Shown one piece after another: positions 1 to 8,001 of a DNA stretch of 64,000 nucleotides. The position numbers were made by a program, and so were the translations under genes. The notes below the pieces were generated by a model. It saw only the letters and a program-made list of their open reading frames with translations, did no database searches and was not told the origin of the DNA. Numbering within the stretch: position 1 is the first letter of the stretch; every line of letters starts with the position of its first letter. Source of the stretch: Dinoroseobacter sp. (GTDB lineage: Bacteria; Pseudomonadota; Alphaproteobacteria; Rhodobacterales; Rhodobacteraceae). Where the stretch lies: contig JASJAW010000022.1 of the NCBI GenBank assembly GCA_030066795.1, positions 124,001-188,000 on the forward strand, written 5' to 3'.

Positions 1-55
1 CGGCATCTGTCGGGTCAGTGCTGGGAGCCGGGGCGCGGCTGGACAGGGATCGCAT
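1..55 (-). CDS. N-terminus of a gene running off the left edge
   Basis: An ATG at 55 reading leftwards stays open to the window edge for 18 codons (MRSLSSRAPAPSTDPTDA). It is preceded by a purine-rich AGGGTGG about 7 bases upstream, which could serve as a ribosome binding site. The next gene on the same strand ends at 98, so the arrangement fits tandem transcription. The polar, proline-rich N-terminus resembles the start of ABC exporter subunits that I associate with this neighbourhood in Rhodobacterales, but 18 residues cannot establish a function. Confidence 0.4.
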   Translation of the reverse strand, partial: MRSLSSRAPAPSTDPTDA

Positions 56-97
56 GGCGCCACCCTAGGCAGGAGTTTCAGCAGAGACCAGCGTGGT

Positions 98-1570
98 TCA
101 CGGTTCCGGGATAGAAAAAACCTGTCCGGGATAGATCAGATCCGGGTTGCGGATTAGTGATTGATTTGCCTCGAAAACGCGCACGTATTGGACGCCGTCC
201 CCATAATTCTCGCGGGCAATTGCCCAAAGAGTAAATCCTGGCTGAACTGTCACCACGCCGGCAGACGCCCGCATCTCGTTACCCTCACCCTCTTCTGCTG
301 CCTGAGCCATTGCGAGCTCTGCCTCGGCGGACTGTTCAGCAGCCGCGATCGCGCGCGGTCGCGTGACCCGCTCAAACGGCGTCTCAAACCGAGACACAAC
401 GCGTCCGGACTCTCCGGTCTCATCCGCCCGCAGTGTGTAGACGCCCGCCTCGATACCAGTCACGCGGCTGCGCCATTGCCCTTCCGGGCTAACCGGCACT
501 GTCTCAGTGAGTATGTTATCGAGATAGAGACGGACGAAATTGCCCGCCTGTGCGCGTCCAACGAGGATAACCTCTCCCTCTTCGTCGTAAGAAATTGTAT
601 CAATTACCACATTCGGGGTGTCAGGAGCATCTGGGCGAGCCGGGGCAGCTGCCGGACTTTGTGGCACAGCTCCCTCAGGCGCGACAATCACCACCTGCGG
701 CGGAGCAGTCGGGCTGGGCTGCAGTTCTGGCAATTCCTGCGGGACCGGCGCGGGTGCTGCCTCCGGTGCCTCAGGAACCTCTGGCGTTTCCGTTCTCGCA
801 GGCGCTGGTGCCGCGGCAGCTGGCGCGTCGGCGACGCTGTCGGGAAGCGCCGGTTCGGTCGGCGTCTCGAGCGCCGCGGTTTCAACTGATGGGGCCTCTG
901 GCTCTCCTGCAAACGGCGCGACCAGCGCCGTCTCTTCGGAGACAACAGGCTCGGAGCCCTCTTTCACGCTCTCGAGGGTCAACGTGCGCGGGTCTTCGGA
1001 CGGATCCAGAGAAACGAGCGCCACGAACGCCCCACTCGCATCCGCGGAGGTCTCGGCGACGGACACGCCGTCCATCAAAACCCGCACCTGGTGACCAGCT
1101 CCTGCACGGCCAGCAATTACAGCGTCGCCGCTTTCATCCACACGGACGACATCGAACACAGGCGGCGCATCCTGCTCTGCCGGCGTCTCAGGAACAGTAG
1201 GCTCCTGTATGCTTTCAGCAACTTCTGGTCCACTGTCCGGCGTGGCGCCAGAGTCGACTGCTGTTTCTGCGTCGCGTTCCGCCGATAACGATTGGGGCGG
1301 TGTATCAGCGGTGGTTTCGGTGGTTTCAGTTGGTTCAGAAACAGGTGCGGCTTCGGCCGGTTCTTCGACTGTCTCGGGACCTGTCGCGGCGACAGGCTCC
1401 TGCGCGGTTTCTTCGGGTTCGGGCGTTATCGCGGTCGGCTCTTCCGGCTGCGGGGCGAAATTCAGCCAAGTCACGATAGCCGCAGCGGCCAGAGCAAGCC
1501 CTGCCCCGGCGCCGATGACAACCCCGCGCGAGGCACCGGATTGCTCCGTGCAAAACGCCCTTACTGACAT
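98..1570 (-). CDS. LysM-domain envelope protein with two Ig-like modules
   Basis: A protein of about 490 residues. It has one membrane anchor (about residues 15-37), a long Pro/Glu/Ala/Thr-rich linker, a first beta-rich module (about 136-208), a second low-complexity linker, a second related module (about 319-398), and a C-terminal LysM domain (about 438-490) ending LIYPGQVFSIP. LysM domains bind the glycan strands of peptidoglycan, so the protein probably spans the periplasm from the inner membrane to the wall. The ATG at 1570 is chosen because GGGGAT lies about 8 bases upstream; in-frame ATG 1579 and TTG 1585 are less well placed. Both modules contain a GRAxAG turn followed by VR-L-D, suggesting an internal duplication. 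The catalytic or structural role is unknown. Confidence 0.82.
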   Translation of the reverse strand: MSVRAFCTEQSGASRGVVIGAGAGLALAAAAIVTWLNFAPQPEEPTAITPEPEETAQEPVAATGPETVEEPAEAAPVSEPTETTETTADTPPQSLSAERDAETAVDSGATPDSGPEVAESIQEPTVPETPAEQDAPPVFDVVRVDESGDAVIAGRAGAGHQVRVLMDGVSVAETSADASGAFVALVSLDPSEDPRTLTLESVKEGSEPVVSEETALVAPFAGEPEAPSVETAALETPTEPALPDSVADAPAAAAPAPARTETPEVPEAPEAAPAPVPQELPELQPSPTAPPQVVIVAPEGAVPQSPAAAPARPDAPDTPNVVIDTISYDEEGEVILVGRAQAGNFVRLYLDNILTETVPVSPEGQWRSRVTGIEAGVYTLRADETGESGRVVSRFETPFERVTRPRAIAAAEQSAEAELAMAQAAEEGEGNEMRASAGVVTVQPGFTLWAIARENYGDGVQYVRVFEANQSLIRNPDLIYPGQVFSIPEP

Positions 1571-1682
1571 AAACGTCATCCCCAATCTTTTTTCTGCGCA
1601 TCGCTCAGCCTGCGCTTGGGCTAGTTTATCCAGCCTATTACAAAGGGAAAAGACCTAACCGACTCAGCCAGCTAGGTGTTCA

Positions 1683-2255
1683 ATGGCCTCCATTTGCGTG
1701 TATTGCGGCTCCCGTTTCGGAGCCGACCCTGCCTACAAAGCCGATGCTGAAGCTCTTGGCACATGGATCGCGCGGAGCGGGCACCAGCTGGTGTACGGCG
1801 CGGGGGATGTCGGCCTGATGGGCGCCGTGGCAAATGCAACGCAGGCGGCAGGAGGTGAAACTTTCGGGGTTATTCCCGGACATTTGCTCGAGAGAGAGGT
1901 CGGGAAACGGGATCTGTCGCGCTTTGTCGTCACCGAGACCATGCACGAGCGTAAGAAGGTTATGTTTATGAATTCTGACGCGATTGTTGTTCTGCCCGGC
2001 GGTGCGGGTTCGCTGGACGAGTTCTTTGAAGTCCTGACATGGCGCCAGCTCGGTCTGCACACCAAACCGATGTATTTACTCGATACTAACGGGTACTGGG
2101 AGCCTCTTGATGGGCTCGTGAAACATGTTGTCAGCAACGGTTTTGCTGATGCATCGCTTCTTTCTTTTTACACGAAACTAAGTACCGTGGCGTCTTTGAC
2201 TGGCGCTTTGAAAGATGCCTTGGGATCCACCGGCAGCACGCCAGATAAGTTCTGA
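1683..2255 (+). CDS. LOG-family nucleoside-5'-monophosphate phosphoribohydrolase
   Basis: A 190-residue protein of the LOG/lysine-decarboxylase-like Rossmann family. Members hydrolyse cytokinin riboside monophosphates or other nucleotides such as AMP to free base and ribose 5-phosphate. The MHERK segment (residues 88-92) and PGGAGSLDE (105-113) correspond to the family MHxRK and PGGxGTxxE signatures; the usual threonine of the second motif is serine here. The glycine-rich segment GAGDVGLMG (39-47) replaces the more common GGGxxGLMG. It diverges from the LysM gene and starts at ATG 1683. Bacterial copies are often nucleotide-salvage enzymes, and a hormone role should not be assumed. Confidence 0.88.
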   Translation: MASICVYCGSRFGADPAYKADAEALGTWIARSGHQLVYGAGDVGLMGAVANATQAAGGETFGVIPGHLLEREVGKRDLSRFVVTETMHERKKVMFMNSDAIVVLPGGAGSLDEFFEVLTWRQLGLHTKPMYLLDTNGYWEPLDGLVKHVVSNGFADASLLSFYTKLSTVASLTGALKDALGSTGSTPDKF

Positions 2256-2349
2256 GACACGCCTAAAGGCATCTAAAAGATCAGGCCAATTCCAAAACAA
2301 ATCACTCAAAGCGTGACCGCGTTGTCGCGCCGCGCGGTTTAATCTTTCG

Positions 2350-2991
2350 TCAACGCGCCAATTGTTTCGCTTTGCGCGCCAATTCGGTGATTCCGGTCCA
2401 GTCGCCCGCGTCCATCATGGCCTTGGGAGCTACCCAGGATCCTCCGACACAAAGCGTGTTGGACAGACCAAGATAATCTTGCGCGTTCGACGGGCTCACC
2501 CCACCGGTCGGACAGAACGACACCTGCGGCAACGGCGCCCCGATAGACTTAAGTGCAGGCGCGCCCCCGGAGGCTTCTGCCGGAAAGAACTTCTGGACAG
2601 TATACCCGCGCTCCAGGAGATCCATCACTTCGGTCGCAGTAGCGGCTCCGGGCAAAAGTGGCAGATCTGCTTCCTCGCACGCATCCAGCAAGCGCGCTGT
2701 AGCCCCAGGGGACACGCCGAAGAGCGCCCCAGCCTCTTTCGCTGCGGCTACGTCTTCCGGTGTCAGCAAGGTCCCTGCTCCAACAACACCGCCCTCTACC
2801 TCGGCCATCTGGCGGATGGCTTTGAGCGCCACCGTCGTGCGCAATGTCACTTCAAGCGCCGGAAGCCCACCTGCAACCAATGCTTCCGCCAAGGGCCGCG
2901 CATGCGCGAGATCGTCAATCACCAGAACCGGAACAACCGGTGCAAGGTTGCAAATATCGCGCGCCGCGGCACTGGCCTCAGTTGGGGTCAT
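2350..2991 (-). CDS. eda: KHG/KDPG aldolase (Entner-Doudoroff pathway)
   Basis: 2-keto-3-deoxy-6-phosphogluconate aldolase, 213 residues. It cleaves KDPG to pyruvate and glyceraldehyde 3-phosphate in the cytoplasm. Visible active-site residues are E47 and R51 (PALEVTLRT) and the Schiff-base lysine K134 in VQKFFPAE; the family uses Glu45, Arg49 and Lys133 in E. coli. The start is set at ATG 2991 because AAGGAG overlaps the edd stop codon and lies six bases upstream. The in-frame ATG at 2997 and TTG at 3009 sit inside or before that ribosome binding site. It follows edd directly, so the two are co-transcribed and translationally close. Confidence 0.95.
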   Translation of the reverse strand: MTPTEASAAARDICNLAPVVPVLVIDDLAHARPLAEALVAGGLPALEVTLRTTVALKAIRQMAEVEGGVVGAGTLLTPEDVAAAKEAGALFGVSPGATARLLDACEEADLPLLPGAATATEVMDLLERGYTVQKFFPAEASGGAPALKSIGAPLPQVSFCPTGGVSPSNAQDYLGLSNTLCVGGSWVAPKAMMDAGDWTGITELARKAKQLAR

Positions 2992-3001
2992 GCTCATCTC
3001 C

Positions 3002-4807
3002 TTAAACAACCACGCCGGCGCCAGCGCTGACCGGACCGACCTGCTGGCGGAACACCTCGAACAGCTCGCGGCCTATGCCAAACTGGTTTGTCGTCATATC
3101 CGGGTGCGCGATCGCGCGCTGCTCGACACCCTCTGTCAGCACTTCCAGAACGCCTTTCACCGCATCCACACGCACAAGATCGCCATCCTGAACGCGCGCC
3201 ATCAGCCCGCCCTCCAACGCCTCGGGCGAGACATGAAGCGCAGCCGGGACTTTGCCGGACGCGCCAGACATGCGCCCGTCAGTGACCAGCGCAACCCGTA
3301 AACCCCGATCCTGCAACACCGCCAGAATTGGCGTAAGTGAGTGCAGTTCGGGCATCCCGTTGGCCTTAGGGCCCTGATAGCGCACGATCACCACGGTATC
3401 TTCTGTGAACTCCCCAGACTGGAACGCTGCTTTGACATCGGCCTGGTCCTCGAAGACCCGGGCAGGTGCCTCGATTACATGGCGATCTTCGGACACCGCC
3501 GAGACTTTCATCATGCCGCGCCCAAGATTGCCGCTGAGCTCCTTCAAGCCACCGCTTGCAGCGAACCCATCAGACGCCGGGCGCAGGATCTTTTCGTTGA
3601 GCGTTTCATTCGGTCCGTCGACATACGTCAGCTTGCCGTCGATCACCTTGGGTTCACGCGCATAATCCGCGAGCCCGTCGCCGAAAACGGTCTTTGTATC
3701 TGGGTGCAAGAGCCCTGCATCAAGCAGCTGTCCGATCATGAAGGCCAGCCCACCTGCAGCGTGGAAATGGTTCACATCCGCCAGCCCGTTTGGATAGACG
3801 CGCGCCATCAGCGGCGTGACTTCTGATAGATCCGCGAAATCCTGCAAATCCAGAATGACACCTGCGGCACGTGCCATGGCGGGAAGGTGAATGACGAGGT
3901 TCGTTGACCCGCCCGTTGCCATCAGACCAACGATTCCGTTTACGAACGCCTTTTCATCGAGCACGTCGCAGACTGGCCGATAGGCATTGCCGAGCGCGGT
4001 AATGGAGGCCAAGCGCTCGGTGGCGGCTTCCGTAAGCGCGTCGCGCAGCGGAGTGCCCGGGTTCACGAAAGACGCGCCCGGGAGGTGCAGCCCCATGAAC
4101 TCCATCAGCATCTGGTTTGTGTTCGCAGTTCCGTAAAAGGTGCAGGTGCCCGGCCCATGATAGGACGCCATCTCTGCCGCCATCAGTTTGTCTCGACCCA
4201 CCTCTCCTGCCGCGAATTGCTGGCGGACCTTGGCTTTCTTGTCGTTTGGCAGACCGCTGAGCATCGGCCCGGCAGGGATGAACACGCCCGGCAAATACCC
4301 AAACGTTCCTGCCGCGATGATCAGACCCGGCACAATCTTGTCGCACACGCCCAGATAGGCAGCGGCATCAAACGTGTTGTGGCTGAGTGCCACCCCGCTC
4401 GCCAACGCGATCACATCGCGGGAAAAAAGGCTAAGCTCCATTCCCGTCTGGCCTTGGGTGACGCCGTCGCACATGGCGGGCACACCACCTGCGACCTGCG
4501 CGGTGGCCCCGGCACGGCGTGCAGCGTCCTTGATGCGTGCAGGGTATGTTTCAAACGGCTGGTGTGCTGACAGCATATCGTTATAGGCGGTAACAATCCC
4601 GATATTTGGCTGCCGCGGACGAACCAGCTCTTCCTTGTCATCACCCATAGCAGCGTAGGCATGGGCCTGATTACCGCAGGACAGGTGCGCCCGGCGCGGC
4701 CCGTCATCGGCAGCGCGGCGCATCCGCTCGAGATAAACCCCGCGCGCATCCTGGGAGCGTGCGATAATCCGGTCGGTTACGGTGGCGACTGTGGAATTCA
4801 AAGTCAT
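3002..4807 (-). CDS. edd: 6-phosphogluconate dehydratase
   Basis: A 601-residue member of the IlvD/Edd dehydratase family, matching the roughly 600-residue length of E. coli Edd. It converts 6-phosphogluconate to KDPG, the committed step of the Entner-Doudoroff pathway, with an oxygen-sensitive Fe-S cluster. Segments typical of the family are [10 protein letters not shown] near the N-terminus, [19 protein letters not shown] and DGRMSGASG near the C-terminus; the cysteines in the first three are the expected cluster ligands. ATG 4807 is preceded by AGGAGG. A perfect palindrome about 60 bases upstream of the start (4867-4878) suggests sugar-acid or hexose-phosphate control of edd-eda by a LacI-family repressor. 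Confidence 0.97.
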   Translation of the reverse strand: MTLNSTVATVTDRIIARSQDARGVYLERMRRAADDGPRRAHLSCGNQAHAYAAMGDDKEELVRPRQPNIGIVTAYNDMLSAHQPFETYPARIKDAARRAGATAQVAGGVPAMCDGVTQGQTGMELSLFSRDVIALASGVALSHNTFDAAAYLGVCDKIVPGLIIAAGTFGYLPGVFIPAGPMLSGLPNDKKAKVRQQFAAGEVGRDKLMAAEMASYHGPGTCTFYGTANTNQMLMEFMGLHLPGASFVNPGTPLRDALTEAATERLASITALGNAYRPVCDVLDEKAFVNGIVGLMATGGSTNLVIHLPAMARAAGVILDLQDFADLSEVTPLMARVYPNGLADVNHFHAAGGLAFMIGQLLDAGLLHPDTKTVFGDGLADYAREPKVIDGKLTYVDGPNETLNEKILRPASDGFAASGGLKELSGNLGRGMMKVSAVSEDRHVIEAPARVFEDQADVKAAFQSGEFTEDTVVIVRYQGPKANGMPELHSLTPILAVLQDRGLRVALVTDGRMSGASGKVPAALHVSPEALEGGLMARVQDGDLVRVDAVKGVLEVLTEGVEQRAIAHPDMTTNQFGIGRELFEVFRQQVGPVSAGAGVVV

Positions 4808-4866
4808 TGCTACCTCCTGAAGCGCCGCTCTGCAGCAACTTAGAACGACTGCCTGCGGCGTACATT

Positions 4867-4878
4867 GTTAGCGCTAAC
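4867..4878. promoter_or_regulatory. LacI-family-type operator upstream of edd
   Basis: GTTAGCGCTAAC is a perfect 12-base palindrome with the central CG-containing core typical of LacI/GalR-family operators. It lies 60-71 bases upstream of the edd start. On the edd strand a TTGAAA sits immediately before it, so a bound repressor would cover the promoter spacer. The regulator itself is not in this window. Confidence 0.6.
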
Positions 4879-5006
4879 TTTTCAAGACTGCTTTCCGCTG
4901 CGATATGAATTTCATGGCAAGGCGGCTATGCAGAGCGGGCATTGGTAACTTCGCGCGGTCTCTCCTATCTGCCGATTAAAGCAAACAATGCACATCGGAG
5001 AAGACC

Positions 5007-5159
5007 ATGAAACCGCAAGCATACCTGTCTCAGGACGACCTGGACCACATCGAGGCCCGCGCGCGCAAGCTGCGTGCCGAGGCGATTGCAGAAGCCGCTA
5101 CAGCCCTCAAAGGCTGGTTGCGTGAGCATCTGACCTTTGGCAGCGCTCACAAGGCCTGA
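5007..5159 (+). CDS. Small basic/acidic helical protein, 50 residues
   Basis: An ATG at 5007 opens a 50-residue frame closed by TGA at 5157-5159, with GGAGAAGA just upstream as ribosome binding site. The peptide has alternating charged and alanine-rich heptads (IEARARKLRAEAIAEAA), predicted to form one long amphipathic helix, followed by a short WLREHL segment. Codon choice (GCG, CGC and CTG third-position G/C) matches the neighbouring genes. The pattern recalls very short conserved Rhodobacterales proteins with an IEAxAxxLRAEA signature, but I cannot assign a function. It stands alone between the edd promoter and the methyltransferase gene. Confidence 0.68.
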   Translation: MKPQAYLSQDDLDHIEARARKLRAEAIAEAATALKGWLREHLTFGSAHKA

Positions 5160-5209
5160 CCGCGTACGGGTGGCCTTTCGCCTCCCTACCTAACCCGCTA
5201 GAGGAGGGC

Positions 5210-6406
5210 ATGACCAATGCCCTCCCTCGCCTGCGACTGAAACCTAAAGCAGACGCCAGATCAGTGCGCCATGGTGCGCCCTGGGTTTATGCAGATGCAC
5301 TTGTTCTGGATCGTCGTACGAAGGCGTTGACGCCTGGGACTATTGCCACGCTTGAAGACGCGAACCGCACGCCGCTGGCCACCGTCGCCGTCACTCCCGG
5401 TTCCAGAATTGCTGCCCGTGTTCTGGATCGCACACCCGATTGTCTCATCGATCGAAACTGGATCGCGGCCAAGCTGTCACGCGCCCTAGCATTGCGAGAG
5501 CGGCTCTACGACGCCCCGTTTTACCGTTTGGTCCACGCTGAAGGCGACGGACTGCCCGGGGTGATCATTGACCGGTTCGGAGACACGTGCGTCGTGCAAC
5601 CCAACGCGGCCTGGTCCGAAGTGCTGCTGCCGGATTTGGTACAAGCCTTGAAAACGGTTGCGGGCATTACGCATGTACTAAAATCGGCTTCCGGGCGCGC
5701 CCGCGCGCCTGAAGGCCTCGACAATGCGTCCGGCCCATTGCTTGGAAGCCCACCTGCACGCCTGCCCGTCCCAATGAACGGCGCCACCTATATCGCTGAT
5801 CTGGCGGGCGGTCAGAAAACGGGTCTCTTTTATGACCAGCGCCCCAACCACGCCTTCGCAGCACAGCTCGCACAAGGGGCGTCCGTGCTCGACGTCTTTT
5901 CCCACGTGGGCGGCTTCGCACTTGCTGCGCTGGCGCACGGTGCGGAAAGCGCGCTGGCCGTGGACGGGTCCGCTGCCGCGCTTGAACTGGCGACCGAAGG
6001 GGCCGCGGAAACCGGCGTTGCAGACCGGTTTAGCACGCTCAAATCAGATGCTTTTGCCGCTTTGGAAAACCTCCACAACAACGCCAGACAATTCGATCTC
6101 GTGATTTGCGACCCGCCGGCCTTCGCACCTTCGAAGCAAGCCTTGCACGCGGGGCTGCGCGCCTACGAACGGATTGCGCGGCTGGCGGCTCCTCTGGTCG
6201 CGCCCGGTGGATACCTGATGCTGTGTTCGTGTTCCCATGCGGCAGACCTGCCGAAATCTCGCGCGGCCTCTCTGCGCGGTATTGGGCGATCTGGGCGCAG
6301 CGCGCAAATCATCTATACCGGCGCGGCGGGTCCGGACCATCCGCTGCACCCCTATCTGGGCGAAACCGGGTACCTTAAAGCGCTCGCCCTGCGGCTCGAC
6401 GGATGA
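5210..6406 (+). CDS. Class I SAM-dependent rRNA (cytosine-C5) methyltransferase, RlmI-like
   Basis: A 398-residue protein with an N-terminal PUA-like domain (HGAPWVYADAL) and a C-terminal Rossmann methyltransferase domain. The SAM-binding segment is VLDVFSHVGGFAL, the catalytic loop CDPPAFAPS and the second cysteine region LCSCSH. The layout matches the RlmI/YccW family, which makes m5C in 23S rRNA. The end of the gene overlaps the start of the PIN-domain gene in an ATGA junction, so the two are probably one transcript. The exact rRNA position cannot be read from sequence. Confidence 0.85.
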   Translation: MTNALPRLRLKPKADARSVRHGAPWVYADALVLDRRTKALTPGTIATLEDANRTPLATVAVTPGSRIAARVLDRTPDCLIDRNWIAAKLSRALALRERLYDAPFYRLVHAEGDGLPGVIIDRFGDTCVVQPNAAWSEVLLPDLVQALKTVAGITHVLKSASGRARAPEGLDNASGPLLGSPPARLPVPMNGATYIADLAGGQKTGLFYDQRPNHAFAAQLAQGASVLDVFSHVGGFALAALAHGAESALAVDGSAAALELATEGAAETGVADRFSTLKSDAFAALENLHNNARQFDLVICDPPAFAPSKQALHAGLRAYERIARLAAPLVAPGGYLMLCSCSHAADLPKSRAASLRGIGRSGRSAQIIYTGAAGPDHPLHPYLGETGYLKALALRLDG

Positions 6407-6957
6407 CCGAACGGGTCCTTCTTGACGCCTGCGTGCTCTACCCAACGCTTTTACGGCAGATCCTGATCGGACTCGCGGAAAAGGGTCTTTATACCCCGCT
6501 TTGGAGCCAGCGCATTCTCGACGAATGGAGACACGCTGCGCGCCGGTCCGGGCCCGTGGAAGCAACTTTGACTGAGGGGGAGATCTCACGCCTCTCGGCG
6601 GCGTTTCCTGACAGCAGCACAGCACTGTCCGAAGCTGCTTCAGAGGGTCTGTCTTTGCCTGATCCCAACGATGTGCATGTGCTCGCGGCCGCGTTGGCCG
6701 GAAGAGCTGACAGCCTGCTGACCCTGAACCTCAAGGACTTCCCCACACGCACTCTGAGCCGACATGGCGTTTTCCGACGGGAACCGGACGGGTTTTTGAT
6801 GGAACTGCTCGCCCAACATCCCGGCACGGTCCGACCGCTTGTTGCACAGGCCGCCGAAACGGCAACGCAACGAATTGGAGGCGAGGCGACTGCACGGAGC
6901 GTTCTGAAGCGCGCACGCCTGCCAAAACTGGGAAAAGCGCTTTTCGCGGCCCGGTGA
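6403..6957 (+). CDS. PIN-domain putative ribonuclease
   Basis: A 184-residue protein beginning LLDACVLYP, where D8 is the first acidic residue of a PIN fold. Further conserved acids appear in LDEWRHA, in PDPNDVHVLAAA and in the C-terminal half of the domain (TLNLKDFP). PIN proteins are Mg-dependent RNases. The typical VapC toxin is about 130 residues and has a small antitoxin gene upstream. Here the protein is longer, and the gene upstream is an rRNA methyltransferase overlapping by ATGA. A role in RNA processing alongside the methyltransferase is more plausible than a toxin, but that is inference. Confidence 0.75.
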   Translation: MTERVLLDACVLYPTLLRQILIGLAEKGLYTPLWSQRILDEWRHAARRSGPVEATLTEGEISRLSAAFPDSSTALSEAASEGLSLPDPNDVHVLAAALAGRADSLLTLNLKDFPTRTLSRHGVFRREPDGFLMELLAQHPGTVRPLVAQAAETATQRIGGEATARSVLKRARLPKLGKALFAAR

Positions 6958-7653
6958 TCAGGTCACCGGGGTCACCCACCGGCTTTCTAGTTTCTCGATT
7001 GCGGCAATCCGTTCGTCGGTCTTTGGGTGGCTCATCAGCCACGCTGGCGCCTGCGCGGCTCCGCCACCGGTGACAAGCCCGTCGAGTTTGCGAAAAAGGG
7101 ATTTCTGCGGATCGGTTCCAATCCCGACCTTAGTCAAGAGCGCCGAGGCATAGGCGTCGGCCTCGTACTCGTCACCGCGCGAGAGGCGCGCCGCGAGAAG
7201 CGTGACAAGCATATTGGCAATCCACACGCCAACATAGGGAATAAAGCGGCCCAGCACCGTTGCGAGGGCCACGCGTATCGCGTTCTGACCCGAAAAATCT
7301 ATCATCCGGCGGCGAGAATGTCCCAGAGCAACATGGCCCAGTTCATGGGCAATTACGCTGGCCATTTCCTCTGCACTCACCTCGCCCTGCTGGTACTTCC
7401 TGAAGAAACCACGTGTGATGAAGATACGTCCGTCCGGGGCGGCAAGGCCATTTACGGGGTCAACCTCGTAGATGTGAACTCTAATCTCAGACAGATCGAG
7501 CGCGCGTGCCATCTTGTCAGTTATGGTCTTCAGTTTGCGGTCCGCCAGTAGCGTGGAGCGCTTATCAAGCTCGCGCGCGGTCCGTTTCGCCCCGATCCAA
7601 TACAGACCGAGACCATAAAAAACCGCGAGCAGCAGAGGCGTGAGTTTCAGCAT
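6958..7653 (-). CDS. M48-family membrane metallopeptidase
   Basis: A 231-residue Zn peptidase with an N-terminal membrane segment (residues 3-21), the HELGH zinc motif at 103-107, a second hydrophobic stretch at about 135-155, and the third zinc ligand in DEYEAD (about E162). Topology and motifs match M48 proteases such as HtpX or Ste24-like proteins, though it is shorter than HtpX (about 290). It ends directly against the end of the convergent PIN gene. Probable role: turnover of membrane or periplasmic proteins. A second, unrelated M48 protein with TPRs is encoded at 61113-62453. Confidence 0.88.
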   Translation of the reverse strand: MLKLTPLLLAVFYGLGLYWIGAKRTARELDKRSTLLADRKLKTITDKMARALDLSEIRVHIYEVDPVNGLAAPDGRIFITRGFFRKYQQGEVSAEEMASVIAHELGHVALGHSRRRMIDFSGQNAIRVALATVLGRFIPYVGVWIANMLVTLLAARLSRGDEYEADAYASALLTKVGIGTDPQKSLFRKLDGLVTGGGAAQAPAWLMSHPKTDERIAAIEKLESRWVTPVT

Positions 7654-7694
7654 ATCTGGGATATGGGTTTTTCAAGCCGCTCCGCAACCCACCC

Positions 7695-7991
7695 TCAATC
7701 CCGCCGACGCGCTTTTGCGCCACCGCGGCGGCGTGCGTCTGGCGGGGCAGCCATCGCGGAACGCAAAACCTGTGTCATGGGATGGTCAGGCGCATCGGCA
7801 CCATAATGGACCAGAAGACGGGACACGGCCTCGCGCTGCGCAACATCTCCAGTATCTCCTAAAGACCAGTCGAGGAAAATCGTGCGGCAATCTGGTAAAG
7901 TGATCCCCTCGATGCGATAGGCTTCGCGCACCAGACCGCGCGGGTCGACCTCGCGCACGATTGCTGGGACCTGAACGAAGTTTGAACTCAT
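7695..7991 (-). CDS. Conserved hypothetical protein downstream of glnE
   Basis: A 98-residue protein starting at ATG 7991, with AGGAG overlapping the glnE stop codon as ribosome binding site; eleven bases separate it from that stop. The body is acidic (REVDPRGLVREAYRIEGI, then IFLDWSLG), while the last 15 residues are an Arg/Lys-rich tail (RRRGGAKARRRD) that could bind nucleic acid or acidic surfaces. I recognise no catalytic motif. The overlap suggests co-expression with glnE. A longer frame reaching back into glnE exists, but that part simply overlaps glnE codons. Confidence 0.72.
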   Translation of the reverse strand: MSSNFVQVPAIVREVDPRGLVREAYRIEGITLPDCRTIFLDWSLGDTGDVAQREAVSRLLVHYGADAPDHPMTQVLRSAMAAPPDARRRGGAKARRRD

Positions 7992-8001
7992 GGGCGCGCT
8001 C

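Noticed and set aside
161-1658. Plus-strand frames opposite the LysM gene, rich in Ser/Ala/Gly
   Set aside because: The repeated composition mirrors the Pro/Glu-rich codons of the real gene, and no start signals or recognisable domains are present.
6403-6957. VapC-type toxin of a toxin-antitoxin module
   Set aside because: No small antitoxin frame is adjacent, and the protein is longer than common VapC toxins.
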